Counted from the first letter of the stretch, positions 22,445-35,277 are shown. The stretch is DNA of 64,000 nt from Sclerotiophoma versabilis (GCA_012274445.1 JAAROD010000093.1:2232001-2296000); one strand, 5' to 3'. Notes: generated by a model from the sequence alone, not told the origin. Program-made: numbers and translations.

Positions 22445-22464
22445 TGCCTATTTGCGACGTTCAT
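22441..22464 (-). promoter_or_regulatory. uORF overlapping the start codon of the Zn2Cys6 gene
   Basis: A 7-codon ORF beginning with ATG at 22464 ends in TGA at 22441-22443, overlapping the main ATG (22442-22444) as ATGA. If the transcript start lies upstream, this allows termination-reinitiation or repression of translation. Confidence 0.5.
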
Positions 22465-24109
22465 CGGGTATATCTAACAGGTCGGCCTGAGGCTGCCGTT
22501 GCTGAGTTGCGGGTGGAGGATGCGTGTTGCCGCGGATCTGGCGGAGATAGACGTCCCGCCAGACAAGCACGCTAGTCTTAGCGCATGCGGCCGTCCCCAC
22601 CTTGCTTGACGACATGCAGTCCTTGAGGAACCATCGAACCCTAGGGAAGTCAGGCTCTGTGCGTCTTACCCTAGTGAAGTGGATTACAGTCAATCAATCA
22701 ATGAGATTAGTGTGACGAGAGGAACAGTCTGCTTCACCTCTATTCAACAGTCCGCTATCATACCCAATGCTCTTCTTTAGATCCATTGTGGGACTTGGAA
22801 AGTTGAAAACGAACATGTTGATAGCATGTGCGAAAACTCCATACCATGGTAACGCAAAGAGGCGGAGCATTTACTCTTACAATGCGTGGAATCGCAGTAA
22901 TATTCATTGCATGTAAATGTATCGTAAAAGACAAGTTAAGTACTTCTCCACATCTTCGCCGGTCGTTCTCGTATTATACAGTGCCTAAATGCCCGTGCTC
23001 GACGTGGGAGACGTCGTCGAAATGGGGAACCACAGCAACTTCGCATTGCAATGGTCCGCCTGACTCAAGAGACAAACTCGACTGTGCCAGTCCTGAGCAG
23101 AGCGCTATGTGAGCTGGAACGATCACAACCATAGAACATTACCAGCATATGCGGCAGTGCTGCAAAGAAGCAGATTAGCTCCCTTTTGCCCACATTACGG
23201 ATCGGATGAGACTCAGGAAAGTATAGGTAGGTTTGCATAATTGTAATTCGAAATGCATGCAATTCAACTCACAATCCTCCATCGCCATCTCAAGGTCTCA
23301 AGCTTTGTCGTGCATTCCATTCGGTACCCATCATCTCGCACATGAGCGTGTAATCCAATCCAGACAGGGTTGTACCGAGGTGAAGGTAAAGGTGAAAGGC
23401 GCCGCGAAACACTCACCAAAGACAAAAGTATATATATACATGTATCTAAAACATCGCAGCTACAAGCGTCTGTTGTCTACGCAGGAAGGACTTAAGCATT
23501 AGCGCTTTAAACAAGGGCTTTCTAATTTACTAGGTAGTACTCTATTACATCCGAGTAGGTATCATATGCAGTTATGTCCACAGAAGAGAGAATAAGAAGG
23601 AGAATAATAGATTTAGTAGTATAATTAGTAGTATAGATGTAGAAGAAGTAAGTAAACCCCCCTCTTTTACAACATTTAAAATTCAACCATAAATTTCTTA
23701 TTTTCTTAGTCTTTTCATCTTCTATAATGTCTGAATTATCGCGTTGATGGTGCGACTTGTGGATCTATCTGCTGAGTGTTTTCGGGCGGGAATCAAGATG
23801 ACGCACGACTTTCGCACTAGCTTGGGTGGGGGGTTTCTTTTCTTCTTCTTCTTCTTCTTTTCTTGCTCTTTTCGCGATTGATGGGCGATTTGCTCTCGAT
23901 GCTTGCTTGGATGAGATGGACACGATAGACACGACGAATCCTCCTCATAGACGGGACAGACTCTTCCGGCAAACGACATGCGGGGGAAGCTAATCATGGC
24001 CAGACAATACTCGGCGTAGTATGACTGAGTGTGAAATGGGATTGAGACCGGGAAATTGTTGCTTGACACAGATCAACCGATATGATGTGACGTGATTGAT
24101 GTGACTAAT
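22465..24109. other. Gene-free stretch
   Basis: No recognisable gene. A CTT-rich microsatellite lies at about 23840-23865, and an AT-rich segment at about 23500-23720. Confidence 0.5.
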
Positions 24110-26019
24110 CTACCGCTCGTGACTCCGACTCTTGAACCTCCGAACACTCTCCTCAACCCCGTAGCTCTCCCTCAGCAGACCGCCAACATCCTCCAGACCC
24201 AGGCCTGCGGTCTCCGGGTATATCCTCCATACGGTGAGCCAACACGCCGCGCACACGCCGGCGTAGAGCGCAAACGTGCCGCTGGGAGTGAACAAGTCCA
24301 TCATCGGCAAGAACGTCAGGCCTACGATTGTATTGCTGAACCAATTCGTGCTTGTTGCCAGGGCGCTTCCCAACGCGCGCACGCTTAATGGGAAGAGTTC
24401 AGACTGCTGCCAGGGCACGCAGCCCAGACCCACAGCGTAGCTGGAGACGTAGATGACCATTGAGAGGAGGATGGTTGCGGGCCAGATTTTACTTCCATCT
24501 TCACCCTCAGCTCGAATTCGCAGATTGGACGCACCCTCCTCGCCCGTCACATCGATGAACCCAAACGCAACGGCGCACAGCGTCAACCCCATTACCATGA
24601 TCGGGACACTGAGTAGTAGAATTCTTCGCCGTCCAACGCGATCAATGCACCAGAACGCGACCATTGTGAATGCGAAGTTGGTGACTGCGATCGACAAGGA
24701 GGTCAGGGTGGGGCTCTGGAATCCTACGAGCCGGAAGATGGTCGCGGAGAAGTACATTAAGCTGTTGAAGCCGCAGAGCTGCTGGAAGGCCTGCAGCATG
24801 CACGCGATGGTTAGAGCGCGACGGTTGGGTCCCACAGCGACCAGCTGCTGAAAGTTCGCGCTGATATGGCTCATCTTCGCCCTCCAGTCCGCTGGGCTCT
24901 TGGCAACTGTGGTCGGCGGGCCAGCAAGCTCCTCCTCTTCCATGATCTCCTTCTCCACGCGCCTCAACACAGCAGAAACGAGTCTGTCCATCCCAGCGCC
25001 GGCGCCGTACACGCGACTCAGCACTTTCTTCCCCTGCGCGACCCGGCCTTTCTGGATCAAGAAGCGCGGCGTCTCGGGCAAGAAGAAAAGCATCCCGAAC
25101 TGGGCGATGGCCGGGAGCGCACCAAGCCCAACCATCCACCGCCACCCACCGGCTTTTTCCGAAAACGCCCAGCCCACCAGATACGCGACGACCTGCCCGC
25201 CCGTGATGAAGAGACTGCTCACCGTCACCAGCCGCCCACGGAATGGACTCGGACTCAGCTCGCTGATATACAGCGGGACGACGAAACTGGCGCTCCCGAC
25301 GGCGGCGCCGACGACGCTTCTGCCGAGTATCATGCCCCATACAGACGTTGTGTATGCTTGCCAGAGTGCGCCAAGGATGAAGAGCGCGTCGGCGGCGAGG
25401 ATGACGGGTTTCCGCCCCACAGCGTCGGCGACCAGACCGGTTACGGGCGAGGCGAGAAGGGCGAAGAAGGATGTTGAAGAGGTGATGAGGGATTTGTCGA
25501 GGGTGGTGAGGGCGCGCGAGGAGAGGTCTGTGTTGATTGAGATCAGGGTCGAGGAGATTACGCCTGTGCTGTGGAGTGTTAGTGGGTCGCACGTGTAGTA
25601 TCAAGTATCAACCAGGGGAGTGTCCCTCCATAGAAGAGCATCCATCCACAGTCTAACTCGCTCCCCTCATCTCCTACCACTTCTCTCCCACCGCCAAATG
25701 AAAAAGGAAAAGGGCGCACATACTCATACCCAAACAACAACCCACTAACCCCCGCACAGAGGGTAAGACACCACATGAACACGCCCGGATTCACCAGCTT
25801 GCTCTCATCCACATCATCCACATCCCCATCATCGTCATCCCCATGTCCATATCCATCCCCATGTCCATTTTGATCTCCAAGCGCACCATGCACTCGACCA
25901 TCGCTATACCGGCTCCAACCCGCTGGATTCGCATTCGCATTCGCATTCTCATCTCCATCATGATTCGCAAGCGCGTTTACGTGCGACGCGATAAGCGGTT
26001 CGGCAGCGGTGTCGTCCAT
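24110..26019 (-). CDS. MFS sugar transporter, myo-inositol transporter-like
   Basis: Proton-coupled sugar or inositol importer. Exons on the minus strand: 25724-26019 and 24110-25568, intron of 155 bases, 584 residues. The splice restores 'GLLFGYDTGVISSTL', the conserved first helix. Sugar-porter motifs: 'DAVGRKPV' (loop 2-3), 'ELSPSPFRGRLV', 'PETPRFLI' before the central loop, 'QQLCGFNSLMYFSATIF' (helix 7), 'DRVGRRRILL' (loop 8-9), 'QQSELFPLSVRALGSALAT' and 'YPETAGLGLEDV'. The long acidic N-terminal tail and the SELFP...R region resemble the ITR/inositol branch more than hexose carriers. The N-tail has Asn/Ala and His/Gly/Asp repeats (about residues 20-70). No lesion. Confidence 0.88.
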
Positions 26020-26852
26020 GTTTTATATTGTAGGGTTCGTGGGGAAGGTTGTTAGTCTGGAGCTTGTTGTGTAGCGTGTCTTGTAAACCAGCTCGTCGTC
26101 CAGACCTCGTCCACCAAGCGTCGTTATCCAGGAGGTGTGTCTGTAGAGCACTTGGCCGTGTAGTGAGCGTTCCTTCAAGTGCGCAAGCATCGGGGGCAGT
26201 GGTAGAAGTTAAGGAGGGTCGTCGGCGCCGGACGCGCGGACGGGGACGTCAGAGAGACGGGCCGGATTGCTACGTGTGGAAAAGCTGGGGCGGTGGTGTC
26301 GAGTCTAACTGCTGCCGGGCTAAGAGCGGGCTAATGCCGGGACGTGGGCCGTGTTAGCGCAGGGCACATGCCGGTACCTGGTGATCGCGACTGGGGTCCG
26401 TCCACAACGTGCATCGATCACACGACCGCCGAGAAGAGAAATTAAGGAGTGCACTTCACCGCTCTGACAAGAGATGGGTTGAGTATCCAAAGCTAGATGC
26501 ATTGATGAGCAGTGCAACGTATGCAAGACTGGTGTGCTAGCTATATAATCTCTCCTTCCTCATTCTTCCCTCGTTGCGACGTAATAGCTTGTCTTTCAGC
26601 GTCGCCGAAGCGGTGCGGAAGCCACCCATAGAGGTAGTCGAAGGAGCCTACGTCGCCAAACTTCTTCGTCTCAGCTCCTCCGACACTCTCTGAACCTTGC
26701 ACGACACTTTTTGACGCCACCCAACCAACGCCTATCGCTAATGCTTGATATCATTTCACACCGACGCGTGGGAGTAGTCCGTCACGCGAACAAGGACTAC
26801 GCGCCGCAGCCTTGTTATCCTATTGGAGTCATGAAAGGGTCATGACCATGTC
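26020..26852. other. Intergenic region
   Basis: Upstream of the inositol-type transporter and downstream of PBP1. No gene recognised. Confidence 0.5.
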
Positions 26853-29800
26853 TCATTTCGGCTCCTCGGCGTTCTCGGCTGCGTGGTTGGCTGGACCGGT
26901 AGGAGGGCCCTGGTGCTGGTGTTGCGAGTGCTGGTGCATCATCGGCTGGGCATAGCTTGCGCTTGGTGTGCCACGGTGAGCTTGGTGAGGGAATTGATGT
27001 TGCTGATGGGGCGAGCCGTACTGCTGCTGATGTGGCTGCGGGTAGGGACCTCGCATTGGTGTCACTATGTTGGCGTTAGTCGCAGTATAGCAAGCTGTGA
27101 CGTATGACTTACTTGATCCTGGTGGCATTTGGTACATTTGGGGGCCCTGCGCGCCGGGTTGCATGTACATCATAGGAGGTTGCTGGTGTCCTTGCTGCGA
27201 ACCCTGATGGCTCATCATCGGCGCTCCAGGGCGAGGGCTAGGGAAGCCATTGGCGCCAGGAGGAATGTAGCCGGGATGCTGGGGGTAACCAGGAGCCTGC
27301 GCATACATCTGCATCTGAGGCTGCGCAGGCATGCCCATGAAGGGGCCGTTCGAAGGGTTCTGCTGCATCATGTGTCCGCCCATCTGTGGTCCAGGGCCAT
27401 TGACGAACTGGCCGCCTTGTGGGCCACGGAGTGCGACGTGCTGCATGCCAGGGCTCATACCGTACTGAGGGACCTGCATCTGCTGTGGGTAACCAGGCAT
27501 TGGTTGAGGCTGCACGCCATACACGTACGGTGGCATCTGACGAGGCGAAGGCTGGACTGAAGATGTTGAATGCGAGAACTGCATGTGCGGTGCTTCGAAG
27601 TGGGGCGGGCCCTGTCCAGCGTGTGGCTGCACGTGAGGACCACGGGGCGTTTGTTGAGTGTGGCCCTGCATGCCCTGAGGACCTTGGAGGTGGGGCGGCA
27701 GCTGGTGCTGATGCGCCATAGGACCATTCGGCAAGCCATTGTGAGATGCCAGCATTTGCGGAGGTGGGGCATGCTCGAACAGCTCCTTGTAACCCTTGTC
27801 CTTGTTCGACTCGGGGAAGTCCCAGGTGGGAGGTGTGCGGTGCGAGAAGGGGATACCAGCGTTGTTCTTCTTGTCAGATTCAGAAGCCGACTTCGCTAGA
27901 CGATCAAACGGACTAAAGGCCCCTTTCAGGTCGACATTCTTCAGTGTTGGGCGTTGTCCACCGAAGAAGCTGGTGATGGCAGGTCTGTGGGATTCCTGTC
28001 TGGATGCTGCAGAGTCGGGCCTGGGACTGGAGGCAGCGCTGGTGTTACCACCAGGCTGGAAGGTGTGTGCAGCAGGATTAGGCTTGAACTCATGAGCGCG
28101 GACGTTGAATCGAAGGGACGCGCTGGACGTTGGTGTCTGCACGCCGCTGGACGACTGCGAGGGGCCAGAGGGAGCGCGCATGTCTTGTGTCGGTATCGGC
28201 TGAGGCACACCGTTGTAAGGAAGGCCACCCTGTTGCTTGTGTTGCTGGTGGTTTAGCTGCAGGCGCGTACTAAGCAGGCCCTGACTGCGGGCGGGGATCT
28301 GAGCCGGAACCTGGCTGGAGCGGTCCCGCATGCTGGCCGATTGATAGGCAGACTGCCCGGGACGAGGTCGCTGGGCCTGTTGTCGGTCGGTGGGAGATGT
28401 GCTCGGGGCATCCACCTTGGTTGCCGTTCCTCGTGCAGCTGCTTTCGGATCTGAGACAGCGGGCGATGTCTTGGGTGGTGAGGCTTTGGTTTCCGCAGCC
28501 TGCTTGAGGGCTTTCTCCACAATCGCAGCCTGCTTGGTCTCATCCTTAGCAAGAATAGGAACGAGGTCGGTTGGGACAGGGGTGTTCAATTTGAAGTTGA
28601 GGGCAAACTTCTTGAGGTCGTTCAACTTTACCGCCTTGTTCTCGCGCGCAATATTTCGTTGTCGCTCTGACATGCGCAATTTCTCAGCAGCAGAAAAGGC
28701 CTTGAATGAGTCAAGCAGGTCGTGCTCGACGTTGGTTGTAGCGTCGTGCGGCTTTGCAACCTTGCGAGGTGGAATGGCGGCAATCGCCGTCTTGGCCGCA
28801 TTGCTGGGCTTCTGCGCCTGCTCTGCAACGGGTGCAGCAGCAGCGGGGTTTGCTTCGGCCTGGGGAGCAGCTTCCTTTAGTGCTTCGGGCTGGGAAGAGG
28901 CTACAGGGGCTGGCGCAGGGGCAGGAGCAGGAGCAGAAGCAGAAGCAGAAGCAGGAGCAGAGGCAGTGGGCTTCTCGACAGCCGGGACGGCAGGAGCGGC
29001 AGGAGCGGCAGGAGCGGCAGTCTGCTGGGCTGCCTTTGCTGCAGCAGAATCGGGGCGTGCGATGGTAGAGGACAGAATCGCGGGATCAATTGGGGCTCCC
29101 TGAACGGTAGCCTGCGCGCTAGGAGCGCGTCTCGCAGGGGGTGTGTATTTGTTAGGTTGACCACTCGAGAGGGGCGAGAACTCTCTGCGAACGCCACTGT
29201 ATCTGGAGGGTGTTAGCTTGGAAACCAATGTTGGAGCTGGCAGCCATACTTGTCCTCCTCATCCAGTCCTTGATCGTCGAGGGGGTTGTAAGTGCCACGT
29301 TCCTCACGAACGTGGGAATTTGTGGCAGTGCTGGATTCGATCTCGCGGGCAATCCTGTCGGCGCGAGCTGCCCTCTTGGCATACTCGGGGTTGCTGCGAT
29401 CGATGGCCGTGGTGTAGACGTTCTCGTCGTAGGTGCTCTTTTGGCCGGTGAGGCGGTCGTTGGTAGCGAACTGGTCCCATCCTGCTACGTTTCCAGAGCC
29501 AAGCTCGAGGCTGGCATCGGCTTCGGAGAAGTCAAACTTTTGGAGATTGCGCTCGCGGACGGCCAGGTTGCCGGAGATGTCCGTGTCGGTGCGGAAGGCG
29601 GCGGTGCCGTTCTGGCCCTTGGCCTGTGTCTTGTCGAGGACGACGTTGTTGACGTTGAAGTCGGCAACGTCGCTCATGTCAAAGGACATGACGTAAGACT
29701 CGCCCTGTCCGGCATACTCGTCGGGAGTCTGGCCGTTGGCCTGAGGGCTGCCGGCGGGCAGCAGCAGCTTGACCATCTTGAAGACATAGCGCAGCTCGGT

Positions 29801-30473
29801 GGGGTCCAGCGAGGTGCCTGAGAGTACGCCGGAGTACGTTGCGCCGTTTTTGAGGGTGATGGTTCCAGGCAGGCCCTTGCGAGGCTGTTAGCGATGGCTG
29901 AAGCTCACGTGTTTGCCGTGATTACTAACGGTCAAGTTGGCCAGCAGGTACATCATGCGGTCGCTGAGGTGCCTCATTGGGGTTGCCGTCTCAGCCGAGA
30001 GGCTGGCTGCGGGCTTCGGGGTGGCGGCGACACCGTTGGCGGGTGCGGGGTTGGACGGTCGCTGGGTGATGGGGTTGGTTCCCTGGGACCATGCCTTGGG
30101 GGCTGGCGGTTTCCTGGGAGCAGAAGAGGGGTCAGCATTGCGCTTGAGACGAGCAGAGAGAAGGGCGTGTCCGAGTGGGTCAGGGTGAGAGCAGAGCGCA
30201 GGCGGGGCGTGCGTGGCAGGACCTGGCACGCACACTTGCAACAGGAGAACCAAAGGCAGTCCAGGGGGATCCGCGCGCAGGGCGGTGGTGCAGCGGCAGG
30301 CAGGCCACGGGTGGGAGAGCTCACCTCTGGGCGGCGTCGACGGGGCTTCCGGACTTGCGGTGCGGGTCAATGGCTTTCGCCGACGGAGTCATCTTCAACT
30401 TGGGGCCGGGGGTCGCGGCGGGCGGGTTCAGAGCATTGGGAGCGCTGTTGGTGGTCGCGGCGGCGGTGGACAT
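26853..30473 (-). CDS. PBP1: Pbp1 / ataxin-2 homologue
   Basis: RNA-associated protein that binds poly(A)-binding protein and promotes stress-granule assembly. Five exons on the minus strand: 30325-30473, 29930-30113, 29250-29875, 27113-29202, 26853-27064, 1086 residues. A short N-terminus is followed by the ataxin-2 Lsm fold ('DRMMYLLANLT' joined by splicing to 'GLPGTITLKNGATYSGVLSG'). The LsmAD region is around 'FDFSEADASLELGSGNVAGW', 'DENVYTTAIDRSNPEYAKRA' and 'EERGTYNPLDDQG'. An Ala/Pro-rich low-complexity stretch covers about residues 350-400. A PAM2-like motif 'FKPNPAAHTFQPGG' lies near residue 690 and should contact the PABP MLLE domain. The C-terminal third is rich in Pro, Gln, Met and His. 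The intron at 27065-27112 is 48 bases, so its retention would not shift the frame. Confidence 0.9.
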
Positions 30474-31582
30474 GGAGGGACGGGAGAACAAGGCGGGCAC
30501 TTGGGCAAGCTCCGTGAAGCGAGCCAGAGCGGGGGACGGGGTGGGTTGGGAGCGAGGGCGGCGGGGCCGGGCGCTCAGGGCAGCACGGGCGGGGGACGGA
30601 CAGCGAGCAACAGGGGCGCAGGGCAGGGCAGGCGGCGGAGGGCAGGTTGGGGGGAGGCTGTGGGAGAGATGGCAGAGGCGGTGGTGGTGAGTGGTGCGGC
30701 GCCAAGCGTGGATCGCCCCGTTTGAGAGCACGGAGAGCGGGCGGGAGCTAGGCCAGGCTGAGGGCGCAGTGTGAAGCTGGCCTGGCGCTGCTGGGGCGGG
30801 CGGGCAGCGAACGGCAGCGAACGGCAGCGAACGGCAGCGCGCGGCGGGCAGCCTGTGTGTCGGGCGATCAGCGTATGCTGTGCGACGGCGCGACGCTGCA
30901 GAGGGCGTGAGGGCGCTGCAGTCCTCTCGCGGGCCTCTCGCGGGCCTCTCGCGGGCCTCTCGCACGCCTCATGCTGCAACGCTGTCGACACGGCGCCTGC
31001 ACTGCGAGCGCCCATGGACGACCATGACGACGGCCGCCCTATGTTGACGTGCACCTGGCCCATGGCAGCGTGCACCCGCAGCCTCGCAGCAGGTCCTCCA
31101 TGTCCGCCCCATACCGCAGACTGGCCTGCAGCTAGCTCACGTCCGTAGCGCTTGGCGGGAGCGCGCTGCTCCCAGCGAATGGCAGGCGCCGGGCCAGGCC
31201 GTCGAGCTGCGCGCCAGGACGGGCTACCGGTGTTGACTCCAGAGAGCCTCAGCACGCCGCCGTGGCTGGCCTGTCGACGGCGACGGCGACGGCCACTGCA
31301 ACGGCCACTGCGACGGCGACGGCAACTGCGACTGCGTGTCTTTGCGTGGCCGCGCGCAGCTCCACGGCTCCGTGACCCCGTCGCGCCGTCAGGCCAATGT
31401 AACGTCGCGCATGCCCTCGCGCTTGGTTCGACTCCCGTGCCAGCTCTGCCGCCGCGCCCGGTCACGTGCGCCTGAGACGTCGGACCCCAACCGCGACTCC
31501 ATCACGACCGCCGGCGGACAGCAGACGACGCCCGGCCCGATTGCATCGACTCTCTCGCAGCACCGCCTGCACCACCCACACC
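30474..31582. promoter_or_regulatory. Shared GC-rich divergent promoter of PBP1 and BUD6
   Basis: 1.1 kb between two divergent start codons, very GC-rich, with short direct repeats: AACGGCAGCG three times at about 30810-30839, GCGGGCCTCTC repeats at about 30927-30962, and GACGGCGACGGC-type triplet runs at about 31276-31330. No convincing gene lies inside. Confidence 0.6.
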
Positions 31583-34500
31583 ATGACGGACGAGCCCTCC
31601 TCCGTCCGCTCCTCCCAGGGCTCCGCCCGACGGCCGCCCAAGAACGTGAGCCTCTCTCCCGCCCTCGGCCACCCGGCCCCGACCCTCGCCTCGCCCGCCC
31701 GATGCTGACCACAGGCAGCCCCAGCAGCAGCTCTCGCAGATAGAAAAGTCGGTCACGCACCTGCTCGTCGCCACCAAGCAGCTCCTCGGTGCGTCGCCCG
31801 CCCCCCGCCCGCCATGCCTCGCCCGCCCCCACGTCCGCCAGCTAACTGCGCGCAGAGACACTGACACTATGGTCGCGCGGCACCGCCACCGAGAGCGAGG
31901 TCTCGGACGTCTACGTGCGCCTGGGCTACGAGTTCAACATTGCCTCGCGCGCCTTCAACGCCATCGGCGTCGACACCACCGACCTGGGCAACGTGCCCGA
32001 GCTGCTGCGCGGCATCCTCGAGGAGACGCTCAGCCAGGAGGCCTCGCAGGCGAGCCTGGACAACTTCCTGCCCCGCATCCGCGACATCATCATCAACCTG
32101 CTGCACGGCCTGAAGAAGAAGCAGCAGCGCCTGCGCCAGCGCACCGCCCGCGACGGCGCCCTGAACGGCGGGAGCCCCAGGCAGGGCAGCACCGGCAGCG
32201 CCAGCGAAGCAGACGAGCCGCAGCAGCAGACGCGCGCCTCGAGCCAGCGCCTGCCGTCGCGCAACGATGAGAACGGCAACAACCCGGACCTGCCCCCGCG
32301 CTCCTCGTCCGTCGCCGGCAGAGCCTCGCCCTCCAAGTACGACTCGACGCCCTCCGCCTCCCGAGCGAACCGCAACACCGGAGCGAGCCAGCTGTCCACC
32401 GACTCGTCCATGTCGAGCAACACCGCCCAGCAGCTGCCCGTCATGGCCCCGTATCCCGCCGACGACGCCATGCCGCACACCCCAGAGCCACCCTCGCAGC
32501 CCGCACGGCCCAACTACGCCGTCGACTTCCCGCCGCCCCCGCCGCCGCCGAAGCAGGAAGACGCCCTTGCTGCCTTGCAGAGGGGCGGCGAGCTGGAGAG
32601 GAGGGCCTCCAGGCGCTTCTCCGCCTACCAGATCCAGAAGCACCTTGGCACCAACGGCATACCGCTCCCACCCGTGCAGAACTCACCCATACCGAACCGG
32701 GGGAGGGATGTGCGCGAGTCGATGAACGCCGTGAGGACCAGAGGCTCTACCATGCACAGCCGCCAGCGCTCCAACCAGCAGCGGCCCACCGTAGACACTG
32801 CTGTCGACAGGACGAACGATGTAAGGCGCATCTCAGAAGAGAGCTCGCAGACCGCCGCCCCGGTTCTACCGCCGCCTCAAGAGTCTGCGCCACAACTCAG
32901 CCCTATGCAGCAGACCCCAGAAGAGATGCTGGCTCAACCAGAGTTCCCGGACCCCGACAACCCATCTCTTGGCGCCACTAGTGGCCCGCTAGGCGATCCA
33001 ATCGACATGGCCAGTGACTCTCCAGAAAAGCAGTCCGCACAATCTGCAGGTGGACCTGTGCGAACCGGCTCTCGCAGGGCTGCAAAGTCCCCCTCTCCAC
33101 AGCCGCAGTTTGTGCCTGAGCACTCGCCCCAGGCTGGAAAAGAACTCACCTTGTTCTTGCAATACAAGAGCAAGATCAAGAAGTACGTCTTCTCCGATGG
33201 CTCTGAGCTCTCACCTGGACGCCTGCAGCTGGCTTTCATCGAGAAGTTTGCCTGGGACACACACCGACACGGCGAACTGCCCGAAATCCACATCCAGGAT
33301 CCCGTCTCCGGCGTGCGCTACGAGCTCGAGGATCTGAACGACATCAAAGAGCGCTCTGTCTTGGTTCTCAACGTCGAGCAGCTTGATGAAGTGAAGAACC
33401 ACATCGATGACAAGTTTGGCGGTCTCAGGGAATTGGTCGAGAGCATCAAGACTGTCGTGACTGACCAGCAATCGGCAATCGATCGTGTTGCTGAGCGTCA
33501 GCAGCAGACAGCACGTGAGCTTGCGGGTATCGCAGCAGCTCCACCTTCGGCGCGCAACTCGGCACTTCTACCGTCCAGGCCAATCAACGGTACACCACCC
33601 GAGGGCACGCTGGCCTCGGCTGCTCAATTGAGCGAGGTGCAGTCATTGCGTCGTGACCTAGCCGTTGTCAGACAAACATACTCCTCGTTCGTATCAGACG
33701 TTCAAGCGAGCATGTCCGCTGTACGTACCAAGGCAAATGCCGTCAAGTCGACCGCCGTCAAGGCCGCGTTGCCATCGCTTGATGGAGACACTGGCCGCGC
33801 ATACATCAACACTGGCAAGAAGAATTTGCAAGACGAGTCTGAAAAGATTGTCAACCGGGTCGATGATCTCCAGGACCTCGTCGAGGATCTTCGCAAAGAC
33901 GTCGTCATGCGTGGCGTGCGACCCCTACCTCGACAGCTCGAGGTCACTGCCAAGGACTTGTCAAAGGCCACTGCTGAGCTCAAGAAGTTGCAGGACTTCC
34001 TCGCAAAGGAAAAGCCTCTCTGGACCAAGATCTGGGAGCAAGAGCTACAAACAGTCTGCGAGGAAAGGGATCTCCTCACCATGCAAGAGGAGCTTGCAGC
34101 TGACTTGCAGGATGATCTGGAGAAGGCGACTCAGACCTTCGAGCTCGTTGAGCAGGCGACTAAACAGCAGAACTTGCAGAACGAGAAAGACCAGGTCAAA
34201 GGGACCCGCACGCCCAGCGGACAAAAGGCCTTGAACGCTGTGGCTATTGACAAGGCTGTTGATCCCCGCCAGGCCCGCGACGGAGTGCTAGGCGAAGTGA
34301 AAGCCTTACAGCCCAATCATGAAAGCAGACTCGAAGCTATCGAACGCGCCGAGAAGGCTCGACAGCGCGATCTTGAGACTCGGCGCGATGACGAGTTCAA
34401 ACGCGAGCTGGGCGACTTTGTCGCAGAAAGCAAGCTCAAGAAGAGCGGCGGAGTGGAAGAAGTTGAGCGTGTCCGCTTAATGCGCGAGGAACGCGCCCGC

Positions 34501-34737
34501 AAAGAGCACATGGAGCGAGAGGCCGAGCGCATCAGGAAGAAGTCGGAGAAGATGGAGAGGGAAAGACAAGCCAGGATGGAAGCAGCAGCTGCAGAGGCCG
34601 CTGCAGCTCACCAGAACGGCACCGAGGAGAAGGCCGAAGAAGCCGCACCAGCAGAAGACGCACCAGTACAGGAAGATGCCAAGGAAGAGGCCAAGGAAGA
34701 AAGGGCACCGTCGCCTGAAGGTGCAAACCCTTCCTGA
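31583..34737 (+). CDS. BUD6: Bud6/Aip3 actin-interacting polarity protein
   Basis: Polarisome component that binds actin monomers and stimulates formins at the hyphal tip. Exons 31583-31645, 31719-31788, 31856-34737 (introns 73 and 67 bases), 1004 residues. The N-terminal conserved region reads 'QIEKSVTHLLVATKQLLE', then 'YVRLGYEFNIASRAFNAIGV' with a short helical domain. A long Ser/Pro/Gln-rich disordered segment with a PPPPPPPK run precedes the AIP3 domain, which starts around residue 476 at 'LTLFLQYKSKIKKYVFSDG' and continues through 'LPEIHIQDPVSGVRYELEDL' and predicted coiled coils to about residue 860. The C-terminal 140 residues are Lys/Glu/Ala-rich. No lesion. The first two small exons were placed by splice signals and frame, and could shift slightly. 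Confidence 0.92.
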
Positions 34738-34857
34738 GACCGTGCCCCGATCTATCTTTAGCCCTCTCAAAGAGCGTGTGCTGATCCCGGATCGACAGGT
34801 ACACCCCGACTAGGCTATACAGTCCGTCCGTGGGTCAGATCTGGCGTTCCGTTACCG

Positions 34858-35277
34858 ATGCAGATGCTTGCGCACTCGTTTGGCTTGGCAAAGCAACTGG
34901 GACACAGCCCGTCCACTCCAACCATCAGATTCGTCGAGTCTAATGCAATTACTACCGGATCAGACATGCCCGGCAGAGAAGCGCAAGCTGCCACTCCGAC
35001 CAGCATCGACTCCTCAACATCCGAGCATTCCAGTTCAAGACGCCGCGCCCAGAAGTCAGCATCCCTGAGCCTGCGCACAAAAGAGAAAGAGCCGTCGAGT
35101 CGCCGGTCCACACCTTCGAAAAGACCAAGGGGCAACACCGTGCCAGTACACTGCACATTGAGCGAGCTGCACGCGCCAGAGCACAGGCGAGACGGAGCCG
35201 AGAGTGTGCTCAGTCTCACGCCAAGCATGAGGGGACAGCAACTGGCGAATTGGTTCTCAGGACTATTAGGACGATGA
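34858..35277 (+). CDS. Small hypothetical protein, doubtful
   Basis: 139-codon open frame 120 bases after BUD6 on the same strand. The protein is Ser/Arg/Thr-rich and basic in the middle ('SSSRRRAQKSASLSLRTKEK'), ending in an amphipathic 'QQLANWFSGLLGR'. No family recognised. It could be a real short gene, an exon of one, or a chance frame in the BUD6 3' UTR. Confidence 0.3.
   Translation: MQMLAHSFGLAKQLGHSPSTPTIRFVESNAITTGSDMPGREAQAATPTSIDSSTSEHSSSRRRAQKSASLSLRTKEKEPSSRRSTPSKRPRGNTVPVHCTLSELHAPEHRRDGAESVLSLTPSMRGQQLANWFSGLLGR

Noticed and set aside
28900..29100. Plus-strand open frames rich in Gly/Ala across PBP1
   Set aside because: They are the opposite-strand reading of the Ala/Pro low-complexity coding stretch. 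The minus strand carries the family sequence and splice sites.
31867..32643. Long minus-strand frame across BUD6
   Set aside because: A by-product of GC-rich codons. The plus-strand frame has the Bud6 domains and consistent splicing.
32700..32860. Short low-complexity repeats within BUD6 as a mobile repeat
   Set aside because: They are in-frame Ser/Pro/Gln-rich coding sequence of a disordered region.
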